Source of the DNA: Phoma sp. XZ068
Taxonomy: Eukaryota; Ascomycota; Dothideomycetes; Pleosporales; Didymellaceae
Direction: 5' to 3'
NCBI GenBank assembly: GCA_004835665.1
Contig: RBKR01000003.1
Span: 1,984,001 to 2,048,000, forward strand
Length of the DNA stretch: 64,000 nucleotides
Under the pieces are notes generated by a model that searched no databases, was not told the DNA's origin, and saw only the letters and a program-made list of their open reading frames with translations. This document shows, piece after piece, positions 11,035 through 21,275 of the stretch (positions are counted from its first letter, which is position 1; each line of letters starts with the position of its first letter). The translations under genes and the position numbers were made by a program.

Positions 11035-12019
11035 ATGTCGTCAGGAAAGTCCACTGCAAGCAAGGTGCAGGACAAGGTCAAGCAAGTCGCGCAGGAGGAC
11101 TTCAACCAGGCCAGCCAAACAGTAAACGATGCCGTGAGGTCCGGCGCCTATCTGTATCCGTTCAAGGTATGCCAATAGGAACAACTCTACGATCCACCAA
11201 GGATTAATTTGTCCAGGGTATTGCGTACTTCTTCACCCACCGTGCGCTATGGCGTCCGCTCGCTGCGAAGCTGATCCCCACAATCTCTCTTGGTCTGGGC
11301 GTCACGGTGTTCATGTTCGTAGTGACCTACGTGCCTCAAGCTGCCGTCCTCACCGTCTTCAACGGCCCCCTCGCCTTTGTCACAACGGTACTGCTTGTGC
11401 TCAGCGAGAGCTCTACTATCTTCAATGTGCTGAGCAAAAACTTCCTCATTGACGATGCGCTCATCGACACCTTCGATGGCACCCTCATGTCGCGGAACAT
11501 GACCACTCTGGTTGCGAAGGAGCGCACCGTCAAGTCTGGCAGTGACCCTATTGCAAAGCTGGGCAGACTTGCATCCAAGCCCTTCGCAAAGTTCGCTCCC
11601 AGCGCCATCATCCGCTACTTCATGTACCTCCCGCTCAACTTCATTCCCGTCGTGGGTACCATATTGTTCGTCATTCTGCAGGGACGCAAGTTTGGCCCTA
11701 CCGCACACGCGCGCTACTTCCAGCTCAAGCAGATGAACAAGAAGGAGAAGGACCAGTTCGTTGAGCGCCGCAAGGCTGCCTATGCCAGGTAGGCTTCTAC
11801 TGTCCACCTCTAATGTACCTCACACTAACGACCTCCAGCTTCGGTATCCCCGCCGTCCTCCTCGAAATGGTCCCCATCGCCGGTATCCTCTTTTCATTCA
11901 CGAACACCGTCGGCGCAGCACTCTGGGCTGCAGACATGGAGTCGCGCGACGCCAGCGGCCAGAAGACCACTGCGCCCGGTCTCCGCAATCAAGCGTCAGA
12001 AGCAAGGAAAGAGTTGTAG
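11035..12019 (+). CDS. EI24-domain membrane protein, Rrt8/Lds-like
   Basis: Three exons (11035-11166, 11217-11788, 11839-12019) give 294 aa. Both 50-bp introns have clear GTATGC or GTAGGC donors and CAG acceptors, and the frame closes. After a hydrophilic start (MSSGKSTASKVQDKVKQV) there is an amphipathic AYLYPFKGIAYFFTHRALW segment. About four membrane helices follow, at roughly residues 65-85, 92-115, 195-220 and 240-262. The AIIRYFMYLPLNFIPVVGT stretch and the final GIPAVLLEMVPIAGILFSF helix are typical of fungal EI24/Rrt8-like proteins. Yeast Rrt8, Lds1 and Lds2 sit on lipid droplets or at the outer spore wall. The family call is good; the physiological role in this organism is inferred. 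Confidence 0.8.
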
Positions 12020-12969
12020 AATTTCTATCCATACAATTGTTTCGTAGACCTAGATGAGCACTACAAATATCCATGGAAGCCTCCTTATGCGCCAGGCTGG
12101 TTGTTGGGTTGGCCATGGGTAGAGCCGCTACGTGTGGAGGATATTGAGAGTGAAGTCATTACTGTAATGGGACTGGGGATGGGAAATGACGCCGAGCACG
12201 AGTATGATGACGATGATAACGCGATACACTTGTATGCCTATGATGAGAATACCTAATTGTTCAGACCATTCCGAGACCAAACCTCAAATGTGTTTTGCAG
12301 GTGACAGCGTGTATGCAGTAGGCATAGGCGACGATGAACCTGCGGTCCAATTTCGCTGCTCGTCCCACTATTATCTAGTGCTATCCAAGCAAAGTGCCTG
12401 CGAAATAGGAGCTTCCCTATGTGAACATATCAAGTACAGCTTCATCTCTAATATTCGTTTCTCCCTTGATGAAATACTGCAAGTCGTGCGTGAATGGGAT
12501 ATTGCAATCGGATCATATGATCGTGAAAGCGCGATGCATTTTCACGATTTCCAATGAGCGACAAATAAATTCGAAAAACCAACGTAACCGCCACAACGTT
12601 TCTTTGAACGCTAGAACGTGTTAATCGAGAAATGAGAACTCTATTAATAATATATACGCTATTTGATATAGTTCCAGCTCGTTGCTTGACTTTGATGTAC
12701 TTACATGGGGATATTGCATGCCTGGGAAGGTTCGAACACCATGTAAACGTACCCACGATAGCTTGTAACACAGCAGCGAAGGTCAGTATGCAATCGCTTG
12801 CCGAGTCTAGAACAATAGGTCAAATATGTCACTTGACAGAGACCACGTATGTTTTATTCAAGCCAATAACATTCTCTATGATTATGCAATAGTTATTACA
12901 GCTACGATTTTGCCGTGCAGCTCTACTCTACAACATCATTACTCATCAATCATCACCCCAGCACTCGAT
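12020..12969. other. Convergent 3' intergenic stretch
   Basis: This 950-bp AT-rich region lies between the stop codons of the EI24-like gene (+) and the alkaline phosphatase gene (-). ORFs of 107-123 codons lack motifs. No repeat was seen. Confidence 0.4.
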
Positions 12970-15220
12970 CTAAGACTTGGTGCTGTTCGCATTCGGCTTG
13001 CCCTTGGCCAGACCAAAGCACTCAGCCATGTTGTAGAAGATGTCAATGCTGTTGTACACACCACCGAAGAGCTCCTGGCAAGGACCCATGGCGAAAACAG
13101 GGACGTCGGTGAGCGAGTGCACACCCTGGTCGTTCTCAATGGGGAGAGTGCCGTTGAGTGTGATACCAACGGGCTCCTTGGGGTTGACGTAGAAGTCGTC
13201 GTCGCCCTTGACCTGCTCGGAGGCGGGGACACGGGGGCCAGACTTGCGAACGGACCAGTTCTCGCGGCGGTCGGGGTCAGCCATCAGACCCTGGAAAAGG
13301 GTGTAGCGGGGATCCCAGGTAGAGGGGAAGTTGCTGTCGGTGTAGGTCAGGTTGCCGGTGTTGGCGTACTGAGAGAGACCGGAGCGCTCGTAGACGCCGA
13401 CGGCTTCGCGGCGCTTGCGGTCAGCGTTCTGGGCGGCAAGGTAGTGAGTGTCGACAGAGCCCATGACATCGAAGCCGTGGCCGTGATCGGCGGTGACGAG
13501 GATGAGGGTCTCCTTGAGGCAGTTGGTGGAGTTGAGCTTGGCGATGGTGGCCTTGATGGTGTCATCAAGCTCGAGAAGCTCACCGAGGGCGCGGTCGTAG
13601 TCCAGAACGTGCATCATCTTGTCGATGGAAGCAGCCTTTGTAATGATGTTAGGTTATGATGCAAAACAATTTATTTATTGATCCTTACCTCAGACATGAG
13701 GAACCAACCTTTGTCACCAGAGCGGGCCTCGAGGATGTCGATGGCCTTGAGAGTCATCTCCTTGAGACCGGGCTGGTCAAGAGCGGGCTTCTTGTCACCA
13801 GTGGGCGAGAGCGACTGGTTCAAGTTGTTGCGGTAGACATTGCGGTCAAGCCACTTGGCCATGTTTGAGGTGGTGAAGATACCGAGAGCCTTCTCGGTGT
13901 TCTTGGCAGACAACAGAGCAGTGCGGTTCTGGATGATCTGGAAGTCCTTCTTGGCAAACTCTTGGTAGTAATCTATCGGATTTGTTAGTTCTTGCTTCTT
14001 GCAATATACATAGCCTAAACTTACCCTTGCCCTGGTAAGTGACACCACCAAGCGAAGGAGGGTAGAATTGTTCGGCACCACCACCGAAGATGACGTCGAT
14101 CGGGACGTTAGTCCAGGTGTAGTTCTGGACACCGTTCAGGTAGGTGTCAACAATAGCGCCGTACTCGCCACGGTTGCGAGTGTGGGAGACGAGCGCAGCA
14201 GGAGTGGCATCGGCAATGTAAGCAGTAGAGACGATACCAATGTGTCCACCAGTGAGACGGTGGAACATCTCGGCAATGGTCTCAACCTTGGGGTCGTCGA
14301 ACGCGTTCTTGCTGGAGTCGGCGTAGACGTTCAAGCAGTTGACTGTGCTCTTGTGGCCAGTGTTCAGAGCAGCAGCAGAGTTGGCAGAATCGGTGATGAA
14401 GCTGTCAATGGAGTGGGTCATCTGGTGGCCGAGAACGGGGAACTTGTCCATGGCCATGGTTGTCTGGTACTTTCCGTTGATGCTCTTGTGTCCGATCAGG
14501 CGTGCGGCTGTGATCATGTTGGTGGTCATACCATCTCCGATGAAGAGAATGATGTTCTTGGTCTTGCGCTCCTCGGCCAAGTCGCGAACAAGCCAGGTAG
14601 CCTCGGTCTTGCTGCCGTTGTTGTAGTTGAGTGTGGCAGTGTACTCACCGGGCTCGTAGAGAGCAACACGGCGGTAAGCCTTAGCGGCTACGTTGACGAA
14701 ACTGGCGTTCTTTGCATCACGAGCAAAGAGGTCTGTAACATGTTAACGACTATTCAGAGGCCCTATTGTCAGATATTCGAAATACTAACCCTCGTACCAG
14801 GTGAAGTTCCACTTCTCGAGCTTAGGCTCTTGGATCTTGAAGTATTCGGTGACAGGCGCAGTCTTGCCATCCTTGGAGATAGTGAATGTGAACTTCTCAT
14901 CAAGGGGCAGTCCGATGGCCTCGGAACCGTTCTTAGGCTGGTGAACTTCGAGACGAATGTCAAAGTACTGGCCAGCGAGGAAGTCGGCCCTATTGTAAAT
15001 TGCTCAGTACATGGTCATTGGAAGCCATTTCAACTGTGATGCTCACTGGTCTGGAGGGAAAACGCAACCTGTGTCGTAGTCAGCAGCTAATTCTATTCCA
15101 GCCCCCAGAAATTGTGGTCGTACCAAGCGTTGGGCAAGCTCCAAGACGGCGGAAGCTCTGCGCAGACACAGCGCCCGCAAGTAGGGCAGCCGCGGCACCA
15201 ATTGATGTGGAGGACTTCAT
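12970..15220 (-). CDS. Secreted alkaline phosphatase
   Basis: Six exons (15220-15124, 15068-15047, 14989-14790, 14732-14025, 13972-13689, 13635-12970) encode 658 aa. All introns are 52-57 bp and every junction keeps the frame. A signal peptide (MKSSTSIGAAAALLAGAVSA) is followed by an N-terminal beta-rich domain to about residue 150. The alkaline phosphatase fold begins with NIILFIGDGMT (metal Asp about 173). TDSANSAAAL holds the likely nucleophile Ser (about 222), HIGIVSTAYIADATPAAL and VIFGGGAEQF follow, and LVTADHGHGFD supplies metal ligands (D487, H488, H490). The enzyme would release phosphate from organic esters outside the cell. A proximal pair of CACGTTT-type sites fits phosphate-starvation control. 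There is no C-terminal GPI-like hydrophobic tail. The second exon is only 22 nt. It is longer than bacterial PhoA because of the N-terminal domain. Confidence 0.92.
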
Positions 15221-15590
15221 GGCGAACGCTACAGAGAGTAAGGTACAAGACTCTCAAGAGGTGCGATAACGTCCCATGAAAAGTTGCCGGGCCGGGCTTT
15301 ATAGCTCCCCAAGCTTCGGACCTGCATTGAGAGCTCATCACAGATTTGGGAGCTAGTCAGCACATGGGAGCTACAACGCTACCAGGGTCCACAGCTCATC
15401 CCCGCGGGCTGGTCGCCTATGCTGCAGACGGGTCGGTCAACTGTCCCTAGTCGCCCTCGTGCAATATTCAAGCACTCTGAGTCGACTTCCCAGCTTCCAG
15501 GACCAGACCTGTTTCCGCTGGTATGGGTACAGCCACGAGCCACTATCATCATATCGAAGGCGGACGAGCTGCCTTATCGAGGTTGAGATG

Positions 15591-15643
15591 CACGTTTTTC
15601 ATGTTGCTTTGAGGCGCGTTGTATATGCTCTTGGCGAAACGTG
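15591..15643. promoter_or_regulatory. Pair of CACGTTT elements upstream of the alkaline phosphatase gene
   Basis: CACGTTT at 15591-15597 and its reverse complement AAACGTG at 15637-15643 form an inverted pair about 370-420 bp upstream of the ATG. Pho4/NUC-1/PalcA-type bHLH factors bind CACGTG and, more weakly, CACGTT, and control phosphate-scavenging genes. Chance occurrence is possible. Confidence 0.3.
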
Positions 15644-16030
15644 AACGATAGCGGAGTCGTGATTCGCTGTGGTCGGCATGTGGACCTTTCTCCGCCCGCG
15701 CGGCGTTCTTGGCATCTGCACTGCGAATGAAGTCGTGCAGGGTGTGCTCCGGCAAGAGAGATCATTGGCTATGTGACGCATGAAGACGAAAACAAGACTT
15801 TGGTGTGAGCTTCGATTCGGATATTGTGCCGCGGAAGGTGGAAAACAGAGTGAAGGGATTTGGAAATTCCGACGACGGTGAACACCGCAGGTGCAGCTGT
15901 GCCCCTAACATCTCCTGATATGCGCAACAACAACATGAACAGTAATCACCTGCAATTGAGCAAGGGATGCGAAAAGTGCGCATCAGCCTTCGCATCACCA
16001 CAGCAGACTAATTTTGATTGGACGCTAATC

Positions 16031-16261
16031 TGACGTCGTGCAACTTGCAATGCTCCACCCTTGAGCCGGTGTTCACGATTATATACCCTGGCTTCTTTGG
16101 TATTACCTCAAATCTGTAACAGTGACAGCTATCAAAACGATCGCCATGCATCCGCGAACCGCTGCAGGAACCAGGTACCCCACAGATCGCACATCTTGGT
16201 TGCGGTTCGGACCATCAAGGTAGGATCTGAATTGGTTTTAGTGTGACAACCAACGACGTCA
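16031..16261. promoter_or_regulatory. Inverted pair of TGACGTCG octamers before the photolyase gene
   Basis: TGACGTCG at 16031-16038 and its exact reverse complement at 16254-16261 lie about 300 and 75 bp before the ATG at 16333. Both carry a CRE-like core with one mismatch from TGACGTCA. Identity in opposite orientations is suggestive of a bZIP target but not proof. Confidence 0.3.
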
Positions 16262-16332
16262 CCACTCAGCTTTCCTAAGTCGTCGTATCTACAAGATGCC
16301 ACAATTCATACTTCACGTCCCTCTACATATAT

Positions 16333-18084
16333 ATGCTTCTTGCGAAACGTCCATCTGCTGTACCCATTGTGTGCGCACGACGATTCCGACGAGTTCCAAT
16401 CCTGTTTGTAGGTGTAAGCGCTCAAGCAACAAAGCACGCGACACAACCCAGGCCAGAAGTGCAAAACACACCAGCCGAGATGTCGAAACGAACCGCGTAC
16501 GACCGTGACGAGCTTGGCCATACGACTACCAAGCGTGTAAAGGAAGTGGACGAGAATCTGCCTTATGATCAGTTGAAGGAGGCTTTGGGCGCGCAGGAAG
16601 AGAAGAATGATGTCACAAAGGTCGTCCACTGGTTCCACCCAAAGGACTTGCGCATTCAAGACAACACTGCTCTGCACCATGCTTCCGAGCTCGCGCAGAG
16701 CTCCAAGAAGCCACTCATCTGCATGTATTTGAATTGCGCGGCAGATGAGTCTTGGCACGGCACAAGCCCAGCACGAATGGACTTCATGTGCGAAGGTCTC
16801 AGCATCATGCAAAAAGAATTGAAAACCCTCAATATCCCACTGGTCTTCCTGGAATGCGAAGATCGCAAGAAGATTGTGTCGACGGCAGTCGATTGGCTGA
16901 GAGAACACAATGTGTCGCACATATTCAGCAACTACGAGTACGAGATCGACGAAATGCGACGCGACATAAAGCTGGTGGAACAGGTCGGAAACGATGTGAA
17001 TGTTTCAATATACCATGACCAGACAGTGGTCGAGCCAGGGACCATGTTGACTGGCAACGGTAAGCCAATGAAGGTCTTCACACCCTACTTTGGCAAATGG
17101 CTGGACATCGTCAAAGAAGAGCCAGAGCTCCTAGACCTAAGACCCGATCCAAAGAAGCAGAGTGCCGATATTGCGAAGGAGTTAAAAGACTTGTTCGGCA
17201 CACGACCTCCACGACCGGGCAAGGACAAGCAGTTCATGAGCGAGGAGGATAAGAAGCGCATTCGCAAGCTTTGGCCTGCTGGCCACAAAGCTGGAGTGAA
17301 AAGAATGGACGCTTTCCTCAAGCAGATAAAGAATTACAAAGCAACACGATCGAATCCAGCCGCAAACTCGACATCACGAATGAGCCCATATTTCTCTGCT
17401 GGCATGTTTAGCGTGCGCGAAGCTCTGCGAAAAGTTAGCGACTACAACGGCGGTAGCAGCGACTTCACCGAAGGGCGTTCGAAGCCCGGTGTCTACAGCT
17501 GGGTGCGTGAGATCGTGTTCCGCGAGCTTTACCGACAGACAACGATGACAACGCCGCACACCTCCATGAACATGCCCCAAAACCTGAAATTTGACTTCGT
17601 AAAATGGGAAGACGACAAAGAAGGGTGGGATAAGTGGTACAAGGGCACAACTGGCGAACCATTCATCGATGCAGGAATGCGCCAGCTCAATCATGAGGCG
17701 TATATGCACAATCGTCTGCGTATGAACGTCTCCTCATACCTATACTGCAACTTGCTCATTGACTACCGCCGCGGCGAGCGTTACTTTGCCGAAACACTGA
17801 TTGATTGGGACTTGAGCAACAACACGCAAGGCTGGGAGCCGAGCTACACTGTCTTCAATCCTGTCAGCCAGGCTGAGAAGAACGACCCTGACGGCGACTA
17901 TATTCGACAGTGGGTGCCTGAGTTGAAGGATGTTCAAGGAAAGGCGATCTTTGCGCCTTATGAGAGGCTCAGTAAGGAAGAGTTTGAGAAGCTGGGATAC
18001 CCGAAGCCGCATGTCAATTGGAAGAAGACGAAGCAACGATGCATGGAGAGGTTCAAGAATGATATGTCTGGCGTCGAACCTTGA
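16333..18084 (+). CDS. PHR1: CPD photolyase (class I, fungal type)
   Basis: A single exon encodes 583 aa, or 534 aa from the internal ATG at 16480. The N-terminal alpha/beta domain (VVHWFHPKDLRIQDNTAL) binds the antenna cofactor. The C-terminal FAD domain is intact: PGVYSWVREIVFRELYRQ, GEPFIDAGMRQLNHEAYMHN, RMNVSSYLYCNLLIDYRRGE, and WDLSNNTQGWEPSY followed by TVFNPVSQAEKNDPDGDYIR. The light-driven enzyme splits UV-induced cyclobutane pyrimidine dimers by electron transfer from FADH-. The first 49 residues are rich in Arg and Ala and poor in acidic residues, like a mitochondrial presequence, while MSKRTAYDRDELGHTTTKRVKE after the second ATG resembles a nuclear form with a basic patch. The fungal-type motif set separates it from cryptochromes. 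Confidence 0.93.
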   Translation: MLLAKRPSAVPIVCARRFRRVPILFVGVSAQATKHATQPRPEVQNTPAEMSKRTAYDRDELGHTTTKRVKEVDENLPYDQLKEALGAQEEKNDVTKVVHWFHPKDLRIQDNTALHHASELAQSSKKPLICMYLNCAADESWHGTSPARMDFMCEGLSIMQKELKTLNIPLVFLECEDRKKIVSTAVDWLREHNVSHIFSNYEYEIDEMRRDIKLVEQVGNDVNVSIYHDQTVVEPGTMLTGNGKPMKVFTPYFGKWLDIVKEEPELLDLRPDPKKQSADIAKELKDLFGTRPPRPGKDKQFMSEEDKKRIRKLWPAGHKAGVKRMDAFLKQIKNYKATRSNPAANSTSRMSPYFSAGMFSVREALRKVSDYNGGSSDFTEGRSKPGVYSWVREIVFRELYRQTTMTTPHTSMNMPQNLKFDFVKWEDDKEGWDKWYKGTTGEPFIDAGMRQLNHEAYMHNRLRMNVSSYLYCNLLIDYRRGERYFAETLIDWDLSNNTQGWEPSYTVFNPVSQAEKNDPDGDYIRQWVPELKDVQGKAIFAPYERLSKEEFEKLGYPKPHVNWKKTKQRCMERFKNDMSGVEP

Positions 18085-18247
18085 GCTAAGGTGCTGTCTC
18101 TTCCTGTCGCATCTATCACTGTATGTACTATAGAGCCTATGTCTATTGTAGGTGGATGCTTCTGACTTCGCGTTGTTATGGCCTGATAAGACTTCTCCGA
18201 TCGTAGAAGATGAAAACAATAGCACCTTGTTCCCAAACAATCTGCAC

Positions 18248-20647
18248 CTACTTCAACTTTATCGCCCTTGCCAGACTATCAGCCAATTCCCACCCATCGC
18301 GGTGAATCTGTCCAATTCCACGTCTACTAGAATACTCCAGCCCCCAATTGATCCACATAACATTGTACAGCTGCGCTTTTTGATCACTCTCTACAAGTAC
18401 TTGATCATCACTGGGTAGCGGACCAAACTTATCTTCAGAGTACACCTGAACATCTCGTGGCCAGCGTGGCAGCATCTTGGTGTTCGTGGAGGACAAGACT
18501 AGAAAGTGGCCCTGCACAAGCAGGGGTAGGGATTCTGCTTCGCTCATCTCGAGGTACACTGTGCCGACCCAACTGAGTTGCTTCGGTCGGTTTCTCCGTG
18601 CGCGTGATTCGTGTAGAATGGCACATGGGCGCTTAGTAGAGTACGCGCTGGTACCATTGGTAAGAGCGGGATGAAAGTCAGGGCTATTGTAGATGATGAA
18701 GCTGGCGCACTGGGTGGTGAAGGATAATACGCCCGTCTGAATGCCAGAGCGCAAGGGGTCGATGGATGGTTGCGACTGGCTTGTGACCTGACCAGAGTTG
18801 GCGGCATGTTTCCGCTTGAGTGTTCGACGCCATGGCGATGGAGTGAACGAACGGACTTGATGCTCAGCCTGAGAGCTGGGCCCATCGGAGGTGTTTGCTG
18901 TAAGATACTTTGAATCAACGAACAACTTGTGCGACCCTTCCGGGGTGACGATAGCCCAGTCCGCAACTTCCGTCTGGATCTCTTGCGGGGTTGGCAAATA
19001 TGGCTGGTACAAAACTGGCCCAACCCAGCCCGCCCAAGACCAAGTTGGAAACTCTTCTCCATCCCGGTGCTTGCTCCTCCTCCGAATCGGACCATCTGGC
19101 ATCCAAAGTAGCGCAACGTCGAGGAGCGTCTCGGGTAAGCCGCAGATGAACGATTCGTCGTCAAAAGTGCTCAGGGAGTTCAGGAGCCCGTCCACTCCAT
19201 CGACAACATCATTTTCCCACGTAAAGTCTCGCGTAGAGTATATCTCAACAATCTCTCTGTAGCATTGCCAAAGGCCAGCTCTTGTGTTGAGGTTAAACTC
19301 GGGTGGCGGTGCCTCAAACGGTCGGCATCGTGCAGCCGGACGTTCAAAGGCAGTACTTTCACTTTGAACACCCTTGTTACAGAGGTAGAAGCATTGGCTT
19401 GGGGTAAAACACAGCACTCGCTTTGATAGTGCCATTTCTTGGAAGGTCCAGCCACGAGTGTTCCAGCGCAATTGTTCCATCAATGGAATAATCCTGGGAC
19501 CGTTGGCAGCGATACGCACGCCATTGATTGTTTCAATATGCTGGGCAGCTGTTCGCGAGCCTGTATCGAGCCCTGGGAGACCAGCCTCAGCGTCTATGCC
19601 GCTTGCAGCTACAATGGTCAACATTGCGCTACTATAGATGACATCCATTTGACTGATTTGGATTGCCTTGTCTTTGCCATCGTCTTGAACGATGCACAAC
19701 GCGTCGACCCATAGATAACGTTCTCCAAGAAGCTTGACGAGTTTCATCGCGTCCCGAATGGTGCGAGGAATTACGTGCCTGGTGAGTGCGCCTTGAGATG
19801 CTAATTCCGTCTCATTCTCTTTCAGTAAACGAAGGAACTCGCCCGTGCCCCAGACATAGCTCAGGGCTATATACTGACATTCTAGAGGTGGCATGAATAT
19901 CCTTTCCTCCTCGACATCAATGACTCGAAACTTTCGGGCGTAAGACTTTGCCTGGACACGCGTTGACTGACGTTTGGCCCATTCTGGCACGGTGAAAAAT
20001 TTAAACCATTCGCATTGGACGCCATGATGGTCAACACAGGTGCGAAAGGTGCTTCTGAGGAAGTCGGTATTGCATTGTGTTGGTAATTCTCGGCCTACGA
20101 TACTGCTCTCGTCCGCAGTATCGGCTTTGGTTAATTCAAGATCGTCAGCCAGTAAGAGGAGTGATTGTCGTGAGTCTAGTTGCTTCACTTCTCCCGGGAG
20201 CTCCTCCGTGTCGATAAGAGGCGCGACAACCATTTCTCTCCTGCCGTTGCCATACTTTGGGCCAGGAACAAACAAGTGACACCGTATCAACTCGCCATCC
20301 TGAGCGTAGATAGGAAGTGCGGACCAGTTCAAGCGCAAAGAGGCTGTCACAAGCCGGCATAACGCGCAGTCATTGGTGTTGATGATATCCTGGACAAGTC
20401 CGAGATCGTACTGTCCCGCTTCATCACTGTCACCCAGGATCGTGCCAAAGTCAACTTTTTGGCAGAAATTGCACAATGCACTTCCTGGCAAGACGACTCT
20501 CAGGTCGAACGACGAGCGAGATGCTTCTGCATCTGCCAGCATTTTGGCATCAGCTTTCGTAACGATAAGACCTTGGATGAAAGCATTGGCCTTGGCCTGC
20601 AGGATCCGAGTCAGTTTTGGAGAGAGGAAGTTGAGATCGGCGGCCAT
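18248..20647 (-). CDS. HET domain protein (heterokaryon incompatibility type)
   Basis: A single exon encodes 799 aa. The N-terminal 230 residues include cysteine pairs (ALCNFCQK, NDCALCRL) common in HET proteins. The HET domain spans about residues 258-410, with its three usual blocks: YIALSYVWGTGEF, ERYLWVDALCIVQDD and WNTRGWTFQEMALSKRVLCF. The C-terminal half has WMPDGP, FPTWSWAGWVG and a WINWGLEYSSRRGIG..HRDGWE end typical of large HET proteins. HET domains trigger cell death after contact between incompatible individuals and may act as TIR-like effectors. The gene stands head to head, 628 bp away, with a NACHT/ankyrin-type gene, an arrangement reminiscent of effector plus NLR pairs. The trigger and partner are unknown. 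Confidence 0.9.
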   Translation of the reverse strand: MAADLNFLSPKLTRILQAKANAFIQGLIVTKADAKMLADAEASRSSFDLRVVLPGSALCNFCQKVDFGTILGDSDEAGQYDLGLVQDIINTNDCALCRLVTASLRLNWSALPIYAQDGELIRCHLFVPGPKYGNGRREMVVAPLIDTEELPGEVKQLDSRQSLLLLADDLELTKADTADESSIVGRELPTQCNTDFLRSTFRTCVDHHGVQCEWFKFFTVPEWAKRQSTRVQAKSYARKFRVIDVEEERIFMPPLECQYIALSYVWGTGEFLRLLKENETELASQGALTRHVIPRTIRDAMKLVKLLGERYLWVDALCIVQDDGKDKAIQISQMDVIYSSAMLTIVAASGIDAEAGLPGLDTGSRTAAQHIETINGVRIAANGPRIIPLMEQLRWNTRGWTFQEMALSKRVLCFTPSQCFYLCNKGVQSESTAFERPAARCRPFEAPPPEFNLNTRAGLWQCYREIVEIYSTRDFTWENDVVDGVDGLLNSLSTFDDESFICGLPETLLDVALLWMPDGPIRRRSKHRDGEEFPTWSWAGWVGPVLYQPYLPTPQEIQTEVADWAIVTPEGSHKLFVDSKYLTANTSDGPSSQAEHQVRSFTPSPWRRTLKRKHAANSGQVTSQSQPSIDPLRSGIQTGVLSFTTQCASFIIYNSPDFHPALTNGTSAYSTKRPCAILHESRARRNRPKQLSWVGTVYLEMSEAESLPLLVQGHFLVLSSTNTKMLPRWPRDVQVYSEDKFGPLPSDDQVLVESDQKAQLYNVMWINWGLEYSSRRGIGQIHRDGWELADSLARAIKLK

Positions 20648-21275
20648 TTCTGCATGGGCTGATGTAGGTGGTTCCTACGCGATGACAGAAAGCCGTAGGT
20701 AGTGGATGCGACTTCTCGATTGATCTTGGTGACCATCACTATTTGAAACGTCGTATGCTGTCACAAGCAGTCTAAATTTCCAAGCGGTGAGAGTAGCGAG
20801 GCTCTTTTCATCAATATCCTGAGTGGCTTGCACTTTCGGTGGCAACTATGGCTGCGGAAAATTTAGTGATCAATACCTGCCAATATTTTGCGAAGGGAGA
20901 TAAGTTTCCAGCAGCCAAGATCCGACTGCAGCCATGGAACACGGCGGAAGAGGCGAGACCGTGGTTGTTTATTCCAGCTGAGATTCAGCCGCAATCCGCT
21001 AGGTAGCAATTCGGTGGGTTCTACCAATGATGACGCGTCGGGCAGCATCAACGTGGGAGTTCTGGAAGCCAAGTATGTCGCACATGAGCGCAATAATAAG
21101 CAGCCGGTTCAGCCTCGATTGTAAGCGGGCTATGCTGTGCGCAGCATGCAGGACAGTGTTCCTCGATCCCTCTTGTTTCTGTCACGTCTGCGCTGCAAAT
21201 TGTAGATACGACGCGTGTTTCGATGCATCAAATGCACATCCCTATCTAGTTGGTTTCTGATTCCGTCCATGGATA
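20648..21275. other. Shared promoter region of the divergent HET / NACHT-ankyrin pair
   Basis: A 628-bp stretch between two start codons. No coding sequence was recognised. It is short enough to act as a bidirectional promoter. Confidence 0.45.

Larger units (their letters stand above)
15221..16332. other. Divergent promoter region, phosphatase / photolyase
   Basis: A 1.1-kb stretch between two head-to-head genes. No convincing coding sequence is present; the overlapping 60-80 codon frames lack motifs. Confidence 0.45.

Noticed and set aside
12728..12742. GGTTCGAAC near the alkaline phosphatase 3' side as a tRNA T-loop
   Set aside because: No compatible D-arm or acceptor stem on either strand.
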